The position numbers and the translations under genes were made by a program. The notes beneath the pieces were generated by a model. It saw only the letters and a list, made by a program, of their open reading frames with translations. It was not told where the DNA came from and searched no databases. Of a stretch of DNA of 64,000 bases, positions 35,366 through 49,559 are shown in pieces (position 1 is the first letter of the stretch; each line of letters begins with the position of its first letter). Source of the stretch: Sapria himalayana (Eukaryota; Streptophyta; Magnoliopsida; Malpighiales; Rafflesiaceae). The stretch spans positions 27,087 to 91,086 of the forward strand of contig JAREIK010000737.1 in the NCBI GenBank assembly GCA_029783825.1, read 5' to 3'.

Positions 35366-36018
35366 AATAAATTGTGAAGTCTTTGTAAGTTTAGTATTAG
35401 TGGGTCTATTGGTGTTCGTTTCCATTAGGTTCCTAATCGACTTCTTTGTATTTCTCAAAGATTTACCATTATCCTTCATTTCATTCTTTTGAATCTTTAA
35501 CCAATAAGAAATTATTCTTCTTAAAGTTTTAGATTTATTTCTTTTATTTCATTTCATTCCGCTTGGATTTTTAAGTCCATCTAGTTTATTGTCGATTTCG
35601 TATCAGCTAGTCGCTCAGTACGACTAGCTAAATCTACCAGAAAATGCTTATGTGTTATAGATTAAAGCAATAGAAATGTCTTACAATATGAAGCACACAG
35701 AATAGTCGCGATAAATCGCACAGAGAGAAAAGAGAGAGACTGATGAACAATTCCACGAGTCCAAAAATAGCTACCGGAAAATAATATTACAAAACATTTT
35801 ATATTAAAATTTCTCTCGGTTCATTTAACCGGAGCAGGTCGGATCATGAGATGGGTCAGGCTCTGTTCCAATTTTGGCCTGCTATCCAGTCAGGGAGACC
35901 TTCGTTATTGTGCTACTGCTGCATCTCCGGCCTCTTAATATTTTCTTTCCTACACATACATGAAAATATTAAAAAAGAAAAATTATTTGGTTATACAAAC
36001 AGATTATCAAAAAGTAAA
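35366..36018. other. ~650-bp non-satellite insertion in block 1
   Basis: The satellite stops after 'tatcaaaataaa' and resumes near 'catcaataataaatctta'. The spacing between neighbouring monomers is 1341 bp here, against 537 bp at the same place in the next higher-order unit. The insert is less AT-rich, with 'cggttcatttaaccgg' (a short palindrome near 35,818-35,833), 'agagagaaaagagagaga' and 'ccagtcagggagacc'. I find no coding region or known element. The 61-codon frame at 35,851-36,036 lacks motifs. Confidence 0.75.
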
Positions 36019-37109
36019 TTACATATACATCAATAATAAATCTTAAATCTCATTTTAATTTGTATTCATTATAATTTTAAATATTTATTAGTTTATTTTT
36101 TATATAAATATTATTTACAAAATAAATAATTAGTCAGAAAAATATAATATTAATAATTTACTTTTAATAAAAAAATATATAATTTTATAAAAAGAAGAAA
36201 AATTTAAAAACAAAAAATTATTATTTCGTAATAAATTTTACTTTGATATTAAATCATTTTAGATTTTGTAATTATATTTTAATTTATATCTATCATATTA
36301 ATAATAGTTTATTAATTTATTTTTTGATAATTGATATCATATCTATCAATAAAATTATTTTTAATTAGTTTATATTATATATAATTATAATGATTATTAT
36401 TACTAAATATTTTATTCACATTTTAAAAAAATTTTTAGATTATTATATTTTCAAATGTTATAACCTTTGAAAATGTGAAAAAATAACAAAAATAATTTTT
36501 TTGTTATTTCATTGTTTAAATAAATACTATAAACTACTAAATGCCTAAATACATAAATCAATAACTCCTAAATCTCGAAAACCTTAAATAGATAATCATT
36601 TTAAACAGGTATACCCTAAATAATAAATAATAAATCTCAATATTATTTTTTTCATTATAATTTAAAATTTTCATCTTAATTAATTATTCGTTTATTTTTA
36701 TATAATTATTAATTACAGAATAAATTGAGTTTGACAAATATAATTTATATAATTATTTATCATCAAAAAAATATAGATAAACTTTTTAAAAAAAAATTCA
36801 AAACAAAAAAATATTATATAGTAATATATTTTGCTTTATTTCAGAATCATTTTAGGTTTTGTAATTATATTTAAATTGATATCTATCTTATTAATAATAG
36901 ATTATTAATTTATTCTTTGATCATTATTAGAATATTTACCATTAAAAATATTTATATTGAATTTATATGATATATAAATATAATGATTATTATAACTAAA
37001 TATAGTATTCACTTTTGAAAAAATTTAAAAATTATTATATTTTCAAAGGTTATAACCTTTGAAAATATCTAAAAATAAAAAAAAATAATTTTTTGATATT
37101 TTTTTTAAA

Positions 37110-40100
37110 TAACACCTATAAACAACTAAATACATACACAGTTAAATCAGTAAACTCCTAAACCCTGTAATGCCAAAATACATAAACCATTAAACTGCTA
37201 TATGCTACTTAATAATTAATAAATCTAATTTTTAATTCTATTTATTATAATTTTAAATACTCATTTTAATTATTTATTTCTATATTTTTATAAAAATATT
37301 TATTACAAAATAAATTATGAGTGCGACAAATATAATTTAAAAAATATATGTGCATATAAAAGAAGTAAAAATTTAAAAATTAAAAATAATTATCTAGTAA
37401 TATATTTTTTTTAATTTTGAATCAATTTGGGTTTTGTAAATATTTTTTAATTAATATCTATCTTTTTATTAATAGTTTATTAATTTAATTTTTGATCATT
37501 ATTATATTATCTATCAATAAAATTGTTAATATTGAATTTATATGATATATAATTATTAATATTATTATAACTAAATATTGTATTCACATTTCAAAAAATT
37601 ATAAATATTATTATATTTTAAAAGGTTATAACCTATGAAAAAGATAACAAATTATAGAAACTTTTTTTGTTATTTTATTTTCTAAATAAAACATATAAAC
37701 CACTAAAAGCCTCAAAACATAAATTGCTAAACTCCTAAACGATAAAACCTCTAAATACTTATTCCATTAAACTGGTATAGATTAATAATAAATCATAAAT
37801 CTCATTTTAATTTTTATTCAGTATAATTTTAAATTATTATTTTAATTATTTATCAGTTTATTTTGATAGAAATATTAATTACAAAATAAATTATTAGTGA
37901 GACAGATCTAATTTAAATTAAAATAGTATTTCTAAATAATAAATAATAAATCTCAATAATATTTTTTTCATTATAATTTTAAATATTCATTTTTATTATT
38001 TATTTGTTTATTTATATATAAATATTAATTAAAAAATAAATTGAGCTAGACAAAAATAATTTATATAAATTAATTTTTATCAAAAAAATATGGATAAACT
38101 TTTTAAAAGAAAAAAAATTTTCAAAACAAAAAATTATTATATAGTAATTGCTTTGCTTCTGAATAATTTTATGTTTTGTAATTCTATTTTAATTGATATC
38201 TATCTTATTAATAATAGATTATTAATTTATTCGTTGATCATTATTAGAATATTTATCAATAAAAATATTTATATTGAATTTATATGATATATAAATATAA
38301 TGATTATTATAACTAAATATTGTATTCACTTTTGAAAAAAATTTAAAAATTATTATATTTTCAAAGGTTATAACATTTGAAAATTTCAAAAAATAAAAAA
38401 AAACCTTTTTGATATTTAAATAACACCTATAAACCACTAAATGCATACACAGTTAAATAAGTAAACTCCAAACCCCCGTAATGCCCAAATACATAAACCA
38501 TTAAACCGCTATATACTACTTAATAATTAATAAATAAATATTTAATTCTATTTATAATAATTTTAAATATTCATTTTAATTAATTATTAGTTTATTTTTA
38601 TAGAAATATTTATTACAAAATAAATTATGAGTACTACAAATATAATTTAAAAAATATACATGCTTATAAAAGAAGTAAAAATTTAAAAATTAAAAATTGT
38701 TATCTAGAAATATATTTTACTATAATCTTGAATCAATTTGGGTTTTGTGATTATTTTTTAATTAATATCTATCTTAATATAAATAGTTTATAAATTTAAT
38801 TTTGATCATTATTATAATATATATCAATAAAATTGTTTATTTTGAATTTATATGATATATAATTATTAATATTATTTTAACTAATTATTGTATTCACATT
38901 TCAAAAAATTGTAAATATTATTATATTTTCAAAGGTTATAACCTATGAAAATGAGTAAAAATTATAGAAATTATTTTTTATATTTTATTTTTTTAAATAA
39001 AACGTATAAACTACTTAAAGCCTAAAAACATAAATCTCTAAAATGCTAAATGAAAAAACATGTAAATACTTAATCCATTAAACTGGTATACAGTAATAAT
39101 AAATCATAAATCTCATTTTAAATTTTATTCAGTATAATTTTAAATTTTATTTTAAATATTTATTTTTATAGAAATATTAATTACAAAATAAATTATTAAT
39201 GAGAAATATCTAATTTAAATTAAACTGGTATCCCTAAATAATAAATAATAAATCTCATTTCTTCATTATAATTTTAAATATTCATTTTAATTATTTATTT
39301 GTTTATTTTTATAAATATATTAATTACAGAATAAATTATGAGTTAGACAAATATAATTTATATAAATTAATTTTCATGAAAAAGAATATACAAAAACTTT
39401 TTAAAAGAAAAAAAATTCAAAATAAAAAATTATTATATAGTAATATATTATGCTTTGCTTCTGAATCATTTTAGGTTTTGTAATTATATTTTAATTGATA
39501 TCTTTCTTATTAATAATAGATTATTAATTTATTTTTTGATCATTATTAGAATATTATCAATAAAAATGTTTATATTGAATTTATATGATATATAAATATA
39601 ATGATTATTATAACTAAAGATTGTATTCACTTTAGAAAAAAATTTAAAATTTATTGTATTTTTAAAGGATATAACCTTTGAAAATATCAAAAAATAACAA
39701 AAATAAATCTTTGGTAATTTTATTTTTAAATAAAACATATAAACCACTAAATGCATATATAGGTAAATCAGAAAACTCCTAAATACATAAACCATTAAAC
39801 CGTTATAAACTACTTAATAATTAATAAATCTAATTTTTATTTTATTTATTATAATTTTAAATATTGATTTTAATTATTTATTAGTTTATTTTTATAAAAT
39901 ATTTATTACAAAATAAATTATGAGTGCGACAAATATAATTTAAATAATTTATTTTTTATCAAAAAAAATATATACGCTTATAAAAGAAGTAAAAATTTAA
40001 AAATAACAAATTATTATACAGTAATATATTATAGTTTAATCTTGAATCGATTTGGCTATTGTAAATTTTTTTAATTAATATCTATCTTATTATTAATAGT

Positions 40101-41043
40101 TTATTAATTATATTTTTGATCATTATTATGTTATCTATCAATAAAATTTTTTATATTGAATTTTTATAATATATAATTATTAATATTAAAATAACTAAAT
40201 ATTGTATTCACATTTCAAAAAATTTTAAATATTATTATATTTTCGAATGTTATAACCTAAGAAAATGATAAAAAATTATAAAAATTTTTTTTGTTATTTT
40301 ATTTTTTAAATAAAACCTAGAAACCACTAAAAGCCTAAAAACATAAATCGCTAAACTCCCAATGACAAAACCTCTAAATACTTAAATCGTTAAACTGGTA
40401 TACATTAATAATAAATCATAAATCTCGTTTTAATTTTAATTCAGTATAATTTTAAATTTTTATTTTAATTATCTATCAATTTATTTTATAGAAATATTAA
40501 TTACAAAATAAATTATTAGTGAGACCGATCTAATTTAAATTATACCGGTATCCCTAAATAATAAATAATAAATCTAATTTTGTTTCATTATAATTTTAAA
40601 TATTCATTTTAATTATTTATTTGTTTATTTATATATAAATATTAATTACAAAATAAATTGAGTTAGATAAATATAATTTATATAAAATATTTTTCATCAA
40701 AAAATTATTGATAAACTTTTTAAAAGAAAAAAAAATTAAAACAAAAAATTAATATCTAGAAATATATCTTGCTCTTCTTCGGAATCATTTTAGTTTTTGT
40801 AATTATATTTTAATTGATATATATCTTATTAATAATAGATTATTAATTTAAATTTTGATCATTATTATATTATCTATCAATAAAATTGTTTATATTGAAT
40901 TTATATGATATATAATTATTAATATTATTATAAATAATTATTGTATTCACATTTCAAAAAATTTTAAATATTATTATATTTTCAAAGGTTATAACCAATG
41001 AAAATGAGAAAAAATTACAAATTTTTTTTTGTTATTTTATTGT
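37110..41043 (+). repeat. Amplified satellite dimer, ~1.31 kb period, three copies
   Basis: A short monomer with 'gcatacacagttaaatcag' (37110, 38413, 39727) alternates with a long monomer carrying 'agcctaaaaacataaat' (37684, 38994, 40306). The same-type distances are 1303 and 1314 bp, and 1310 and 1312 bp. Confidence 0.85.
37684..38412 (+). repeat. Example of the long (~740-bp) monomer with 151-bp internal duplication
   Basis: The 'aataaatctc' landmark ends at 37,803 and again at 37,954, so the segment from there through 'attacaaaataaatt' is present twice in tandem (offset 151 bp). The same structure accounts for all the long intervals in both blocks. Confidence 0.85.
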
Positions 41044-44000
41044 TTAAATAAAACCTATAACCCTCTAAATGCCTAAAAACATAAATTGCTAAACTCCTAA
41101 CGACAAAACCTCTATATACTAAAACCATTAAACAGGTGTACTTTAATAAAAAATCATAAATCTCAATTTAAATTTTATTAAGTATAATTTTAAATTTTTA
41201 TTTTAATTATTTATAAGTTTATTTTTCTAGAAATATTAATTACAAAATAAATTATTAGTGAGACAGATCTAATTTAAATAATTTATTTTTCATCAAAAAA
41301 ATATATATTCTTATAAAAACACGAAAAATTTTAAAAACAAAAATTTATTTTTAGTAATATATTTTATTTTTATTTTGAATCATTTTAGATTTTGCAATTA
41401 TATTTTATTTTATATCATTCTTATTAATAATAGTTTATTAATTTTTTATTGATCATTATTATAATATCTATTAATAAAATTATTTATATTGAGTTTACAT
41501 TATATATAATTATTAAGATTATTATTACTAATAAAAATTAAAAAAAATCAAAAAATTAAATTTTTTATTTTTTCATTCTTTAAAAAAAATTATAAATCAC
41601 TTAAGGCCTAAACACTTTAATCACTAAACCCCAAAACACCTAAATACTTAAACCATTAAACTAGTATATCCTGGATAATAAATAATAAATCTCTATTTTA
41701 TTTGTATTCATTATAATTTTAAATATTCATTTGAATATTTTATTAGTTTATTTTTATAGAATTATAAATTAAACATAAATTATGAGGAAGACAAATATAA
41801 TTTAAATAATTTACTTTTAATAACAAAAAATATAAACTTATAAAAAGAAGCAAAACATCAAAGAAAGTATCATTTTGTAATATATTTTACTTTGATTTTG
41901 AATAAATTTACGTTTTTCAAATATATTTAAAATAATATCTATCTTATTAATAATAGTTTATTAATTTATTTTTTGATCATTAATATAATATATTTCAATA
42001 TAATTGTTTATATTGAATTTACATGATATATAATTATTAATATTATCATAACTAAATATAGTATTCACATAAAAAAAATTTAAAAATTGTTATATTTTCA
42101 AAGTTTATAAACTTAAAAAATGAGAAAAAGTAACAAAAATAAATTTTTTGTTATATCATTATTTAAATAAAACTTATAAACCATTAAATGCCTAAATACA
42201 TAAATCTCTAAACTCCTAAACCTCGAAGCCCCTAAATACCTAAACCTCTAAACTCGTAAACCTTAAATATAATTTAAATAATTTATAGAAATATTAATTA
42301 CAAAATAAATTATGAGTGATACAAATATAATTTAAATAATATATTTTTCATCAAAAAAAACATATAAGCTGATAAAATGATGCAAAAACTAAAAAAAATT
42401 ATTATTTATTAAAAAATTTTACTTTGATTTTGAATCATTTTAGGTTTTATAATTATATTTTAATTTATATCTATCATATTAATGATAGTTTATTAATTTA
42501 TTTTTTGATAATTGATATCATATCTATCAATAAAATTATTTATAATTAGTTTATATTATATGTAATTATAATGATTATTATTACTAAATATTTTATTCAC
42601 TTTTTAAAAAAATTTTAAAATTATTATATTTTCAAATGTTATAATCTTTGAAAATGTGAAAAAATATCAAAAATAATTTTTTGTTATTTCATTGTTTAAA
42701 TAAATCCTATAAACCACTAAATGCCTAGATACTTAAATCAATAACTCCTAAATCTCGAAAACCCTAAATAGATAATCATTTTAAACTGGTATACCCCAAA
42801 TAATAAATAATAAATCTCAATATTATTTTTTCATTCTAATTTAAAATATTCATATTAATTATTTATTCGTTTATTTTTATATAATTATTAATTGTCGGAT
42901 AAATTGAGTTTGACAAATATAATTTATATAATTATATTTCATCAAAAAAATATAGTTAAACTTTTTAAAAGAAAAAAAATTCAAAACAAAAAATTATTAT
43001 ATAGAATATATATATTTTTCTTTGTTTCTGAATCATTTTAGATTTTGTAATTATATTTAAATTGATATCTATCTTATTGATAATAGATTATTATTTTATT
43101 ATTTGATCATTATTAGGATATTTATCAATAAAAATATTTATATTGAATTTATATGATATATAAATATAATGATTATTATAACTAAATATAGTATTCTCTT
43201 TTGAAAAAGAATAAAAATTATTATATTTTCAAATGTTATAACCTTTGAAAATATCAAAAAATAAAAAAAATAAATTTTTTAATATTTTATTTAAATAACA
43301 CATATAAACCACTAAATGCATACACGATTAAATCAGTAAACTCCTAAACTCCGTAATGCCAAAATACATAAACCATTAAACCACTATATACTACTTAATA
43401 ATTAATAAATCTAATTTTTAATTCTATTTATTATAATTTTAAATATTCATTTTAATTATTTATTATTTTATTTTTATATAAATTTTTATTACAAAATAAA
43501 TTATGAGTGCGACAAATATAATTTAAAAAATATATATGCTTATAAAAGAAGTAAAAATTTAAAAATTAAAAATTGTTATCCAGAAATATATTTTACTATA
43601 ATCTTGAATAAATTTGGGTTTTGTAATTATTTTTTAATTAATATCCACTTAATATCAATAGTTTATAAATTTAATTTTGATCATTATTATAATATATATC
43701 AATAAAATTGTTTATTTTGAATTTATATGATATATAATTATTAATATTATTTTAACTAATTATTGTATTGACATTTCAAAAAAATTTAAATATTATTATA
43801 TTTTCCAAGGATATAACCTATGAAAATGAGAAAAAATTATAGAAATTTTTTTTTGATATTTTATTTTTTTAAATAAAACGAATAAACCACTAAAAGCCTA
43901 AAAACATAAATCGCTAAAATCCTAAATGAAAAAACATCTAAATACTTAATCAATTAAACTGGTATACAGTAATAATAAATCATAAATATCATTCTGAATT

Positions 44001-45185
44001 TTATTCAGTATAATTTTAAATTTTTATTTTAAAATATTTATCAATTTATTTTTATAGAAATAATAATTACAAAATAAATTATTAGTGAGAAATATCTAAT
44101 TTAAATTAAACCCGTATCCCTAAATAATAAATAATAAATCTCAATTTTTTATTATATTTTAAATATTCATTTTAATTATTTATTTGTTCATTTTTATAAA
44201 TATATTAATTAAAGAATAAATTATGAGTTAGACAAATATAATTTATATAAATTATTTTTCATCAAAAAAATGTGCATAAACTTTTTAAAAGAAAAAAAAA
44301 TTCAAAGAAAAATTATTTTATAGTAATATAGTTTGCTTTGCTTCTGAATCATTTTAGGTTTTGTAATTATATTTTGATTGATATCAATCTTATTAATAAT
44401 AGATTATTAATTTATTTTTTGATCATTATTAGAATATTTATCAATAAAATTGTTAATTTTGAATTTATATGATATATAAATATAATGATTATTATAACTA
44501 AAGATTGTATTCACTCTAGAAAAAAATTTAAAATTTATTGTATTTTCAAAGGTTATAACCTTTGAAAATATCAAAAAATAACTAAAATAAATTTTTTGTT
44601 ATTTTATTTTTAAATAAAACAAATAAACCACTAAATGCATACATAGGTAAATAAGTAAACTCCTAAATACATAAACCAATAAACCGCTATATAATACCTA
44701 ATAATTAATATATCTAATTTTTATTTTATTTATTATAATTTTAATATTGATTTTAATTATTTATTAATTTATTTTTATAAAATATTTATTACAAAATAAA
44801 TTATGAGGGCGAAAATATAATATAAATAATTTATTTTTAATTAAAAAAAATATATACGCTTGTAAAAGAAGTAAAAATTTAAAAATTAAAATTTTTTATA
44901 AAGTAATTTTTTATAGTTTAATATTGAATCGATTTGGGTATTGTAAATATTTTTTAATTAATATTTATCTTATTATTAATAGTTTATTAATTTAATTTTT
45001 GATAATTATTATATTATCTATCAATAAAATTGTTTATATTGAATTTATATGATATATAATTATTAATATTAAAATAACTAAATATTGTATTCACATTTCA
45101 AAAAATTTTAAATATTATTATATTTTCAATGATTATAACCTGTGAAAATGAGAAAATTACAATTTTTTTTTGTTATTTTATTGTT
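41044..45185 (+). repeat. 7-monomer higher-order repeat unit (~4.2 kb)
   Basis: Monomers at 41044, 41583, 42163, 42700, 43295, 43870 and 44610 form one cycle. The cycle restarts at 45186 with 45783, 46370 and 46906, giving same-type offsets of 4142, 4200, 4207 and 4206 bp. Type signatures include 'aatcacttaaggcc' (41583, 45783), 'ccattaaatgcc' with 'ctcgtaaacctt' (42163, 46370) and 'ttgataattgatatcatatc' (after 42163 and after 46370). Confidence 0.8.
42180..42272 (+). repeat. Clear example of the telomere-like heptamer segment of a monomer
   Basis: About 90 bp read as successive 7-8-mers ending in taaa: cctaaat, ctctaaa, ctcctaaa, ccctaaat, acctaaa, cctctaaa, ctcgtaaa, ccttaaat. This resembles degenerate CCCTAAA plant telomere repeats. 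Every monomer has a version of it. Confidence 0.8.
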
Positions 45186-48100
45186 TAAATAAAACCTATA
45201 AACCACTAAATGCCTAAAAACATAAATTGCTAAACTCCTAAACGACAAAACATCTAAATACATAAACCATTAAACAGGTGTACATTAATAAAAAATCATA
45301 AAACTCAATTTAAGTTTTATTAAGTATGATTTTAAATTTTTATTTTAATTATTTATAAGTTTATTTTTATAGAAATATTAATTACAAAATAAATTATTAG
45401 TAAGATAAATCAATTTAAAAAATTTATTTTTCATCAAAAAAAAATATATCGTTATAAAAAGTGGCAAAATTTTAAAAACAAAAATTTATTATTTAGTAAT
45501 ATATATTATTTTGATTTTGAATCATTTTAGATTTTGTAATTATATTTTAATTTATATCATTCTTATTAATAATAGTTAATAAATTTTTTATTCATCATTA
45601 TTATAATATGTATTAATAAAATTATTTATATTGAGTTTAGATTATATATAATTATTAAAATTATTATAACTAAATATTATACTCACATTTTAAAAAAATT
45701 AATAATTATTATATTTTCAAAGGTTATAAATTTAAAAATTAAAAAATATCAAAAAATTAAATTTTTTATTTTTTCATTCTTTAAATAAAAACTATAAATC
45801 ACTAAAGGCCTAAACACTTAAATCACTAAACCCCAAAACATCTAAATACTCAAACCATTAAACTAGTATATCTTAAATAATAAATAATAAATCTATATTT
45901 TATTTTTATTAATTAAAGTTTTAAATATTCATTTTAATTATTTATTAGTTTATTTTTATAGAATTATAAATTAAAAATAAATTTTGAGGAAGACAAATAT
46001 AATTTAAATAATTTACTTTTAATAACAAAAAAAATATAAACTTATAAAAAGAAGCAAAATATCAAAAAAATTATTATTTAGTATTTTATTTTACTTTGAT
46101 TTTTAATAAATTTACGTTTTGCAAATATATTTAAAAAAATATATATCTTATTAATAATAGTTTATTAATTTATAATTTGATCATTAATATAATATCTATC
46201 AATATAATTGTTTATATTGAATTAACATGATATATAATTATTTAGATTATCATAACTAAATATAGTATTCACATATAAAAAAATTTAAAAATTGTTATAT
46301 TTTCAAAGGTTAAAACCATCAAAAATGAGAAAAAATAACAAAAATAAATTTTTTGATGTGCCATTGTTTAAATAAAACTTATAAACCATTAAATGCCTAA
46401 ACACATAAATCTCTAAACTCTTAAATACCAAACCCCCTAAATACTTAAACCTTTAAACTCGTAAACCTTAAATATAATTTAAATAATATATTGAAATATT
46501 AATTACAAAATAAATTATGAGTTATACAAATATAATTTAAATAATTAATTTTCATCAAAAAAATATATAAGCTTATAAAAAGAAGAAAAAACTAAAAAAC
46601 AATAATTATTATTTAGTTATAAATTTTACTTGGATTTTGAATATTTTTAGGTTTTGCAATTATATTTTAATTTATATCTATCATATTAATAATAGCATAT
46701 TAAATTATTTTTTGATAATTGATATCATATCTATCAATAAAATTGTTTATATTTAGTTTATATTATATATAATTATAATGATTCTTATTACTAAATATTG
46801 TATTCACATTTTTAAAAAAATTTAAAATTATTATATTTTCAAAGGTTATAAACTTTGAAAATGTGATAAAATATCAAAAATATTTTTTTTGTTATTTCAT
46901 TGTTTAAATAAAAGCTATAAACCACTAAATGCCTAAAAACATAAATCGCTAAACTCCTTAACGACAAAACCTCTAAATAGATAAACCATTAAACTGGTAA
47001 ATATTAATAATAATTCATAAATATCATTTAAATTTTTATTCAGTATAATTTTAAATTTTTATTTTAATTATTACTAGTTTATTTTTATAGAAATATTAAT
47101 TACAAAATAAATTATTAGTGAGACAGATCTAATTTAAATTAAAATAGTATCCCTAAATAATAAATTATAAATCACATTTTTTTCATTATAATTTTAAATA
47201 TTCATTTTAATTATTTATTTGTTATTTATATATATATATTAATTACAAAATAAATTGAGCTAGACAAGAATAATTTATATAAATTATTTTTTATCAAAAA
47301 ATAATAGATAAACTTTTTTAAAGAAAAAAAATTTTCAAAACAAAAAATTATTATATAGTAATATATTTTGCTTTGCTTCTGAATCATTTTAGGTTTTGTA
47401 ATTATATTTTAATTGATATCTATCTTATTAATAATAGATTATTAATTTATTTTTTGATCATTATTAGAATATTTATCAATAAAATTGTTTATTTTTAGTT
47501 TACATGATATATAATTATTAAGTTTATTATAACAAAATATTGTATTCACATTGGAAAAAAATTTAAAAATTATTATATTTATAAAGGTTATAAGCTTCAA
47601 AATTGATAAAAAATTTGAAAAATAATTTTTTTTTATTTCATTATTTAAATAAAACATATAAACTACTAAATGCCTAAACACTTAAATCACTAAACTCCTA
47701 AACTCCTAAATACATAAACCATTAAACCGGTATAACCTAAATAATTAATCATAATATCATTTTTATTTGTATTCATTCTAATTTCAATATTCATTTTAAT
47801 TATTTATTAGTTTATTTTTATTGAAATAAACTAATATTCATTTCAATATTAATTGCAAAATAAAATAGTGAATGAGACAAATATAATTTAAATAATTTAT
47901 CTTCATCAAAAAAATTTATAAGCTTATAAAAAGAATCAAAAATTTCAAAATAAAAAATTATTATTTAGTAATATATTTTACTTTGATTTTGAATCGTTTT
48001 AGGTTTTACAAATATATTTTAATTAATATCTATCTTATTAATAATAGTTTATTAATCTATTTTATGATCAGTAATATATTATCGATCAATAAATTTATTT

Positions 48101-48312
48101 ATATTGAATTTACATGATATTTAATTTTTATGATTATTATAATTAAATATTGTATTAACATTTGAAAAAAAGTTAAAAATTATAATATTTTTAATGGTTA
48201 TAACCTTGAAAATGAGAAAAAATAATAAAAATAATTTTTTGTTATTTAATTATTTAAATAAAACCTATAAACTACAAAATACATAAATACTTATATTACT
48301 AAACTCCTAAAC

Positions 48313-49559
48313 CCTGATACTACTGCACGACACACACATAGCAACGGACCACAGTACACACATGCACATATTCTTGTGCATTTTCGTGTAGCATTTTACG
48401 GGGCCAGCAAGTCCTCGAAGCAGCCAGAATTATGAGCCACCAGCTTGTAGAGGGCCTCACTAGCGAGCCACATTGAAAACATTCATACAACTGACGAGGC
48501 CGAGCAAAGTGGTCGGGAGTAACCCCAGGAGTAGCTAGAAGTGGATCCCACTAGGAGTAGCGGGTAATCCATGATTAATTGAAGAGCCGGAAAAATCCGA
48601 AGCATCACCAAGCAGGGCCAATAAGAAAAGGAGTCTAGACCAGCCACACGGGAGCGAAAGATACAAACTTGTAGTTTATGTTTGTAGTCTTATTTGTATT
48701 TTGGACTTTGTATGCACCATGTACTTGTATAGATGGATCATGACAGACTCACACACACAATCTTGTCTGTTCTCTATGTAGCATGCAATGGGGGCAACTG
48801 GACCCATGAGTATTTTTTAGTGGGCCCCACTAATGCATTTTGTAAATACACATTAGGCGATGCTACTCTACTAGGAGCAGAAGACCCATCTTTATAGCAT
48901 TTTGTAATTTTACTTGTATTCTAGCTTGGTTGAACGCGTAGATAATTAGACTATGAGATGGACCTCATCACACATGTACACCGATGCATGCATATTTTTT
49001 GATATTTTGTCGGTGCAACATACAGCCACTTCTTGGAGCTCGAGGAGGAAGCATTCTAACCCAAGAGATACTCTTTTGAGGATCATTGGAGCAAAAGAAT
49101 GTGGAATTCAGAGGTGAGAATGAATTGACAAAGTGCCGTAGATATGGAGTTGTGGATTTATGGGTATTCAGTTTTACATGTATTCCATTGCATAGCAATG
49201 ACATCGGCAAACGCTTGATGCTTCATGTCACACACATGCACAATCTTATATTTCCATAGTTTTAAAATGTTGCATCATTCAGGTTCCTCAAAAAGGCATG
49301 GACAAATCCGAATAAAAAGGACGTAGTGCGCATAATGACTCAATGCCAACTCTGAAGTCTGGGAATTCCAAGTGATTTTAGTTGTATTCTTACGCTTGGA
49401 ATTTTTAGGCATTATGTTTTTTTATGTATTTTATGCATAGAACCATTAAGGTGCATAAGATTTGGTGGGCTGGCCTAAATTAGTCAGCCTTTTAGTCTCT
49501 TGTAAGTTGTGTGCCTAAATGATAAATAAAGTGTGTATTTTCCATAAAAAAACATAAAA
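48313..49559. other. Non-satellite spacer, relatively GC-rich, unknown
   Basis: The satellite ends at 'actcctaaaccctgatac', and unrelated sequence of more balanced composition follows. No domain is seen in any frame; the 80-codon minus frame at 48,968-49,210 has no recognisable motif. The last part ('aaatgataaataaagtgtg' followed by A-rich DNA near 49,520-49,560) resembles a polyadenylation region, so a retrotransposed transcript or LTR fragment is possible. Confidence 0.5.

Larger units (their letters stand above)
32145..48312 (+). repeat. Satellite block 1: ~580/740-bp monomers in higher-order repeats
   Basis: The landmark 'aataaaacctataaaccac' and its variants recur at about 32706, 33451, 34001, 34591, 35175, 36516, 37110, 37684, 38413, 38994, 39727, 40306, 41044, 41583, 42163, 42700, 43295, 43870, 44610, 45186, 45783, 46370, 46906, 47646 and 48255. 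Spacing is about 540-600 bp or about 730-745 bp. Each monomer has, in order, the landmark and telomere-like heptamers, 'aaatctcatttt', 'attacaaaataaattatgag', 'gaatcattttaggttttg', 'gatcattattataatatc' and a palindrome centred on GGTTATAACC. Small open frames (for example 33,057-33,299 and 38,090-38,287) repeat with the monomer and are not genes. Confidence 0.95.

Noticed and set aside
48968..49210. 80-codon minus-strand frame in the spacer
   Set aside because: No recognisable domain, and no neighbouring exons or conserved motif.
48313..49559. Helitron
   Set aside because: I found no convincing TC start, no CTRR end with a 3' hairpin, and no Rep/helicase coding.
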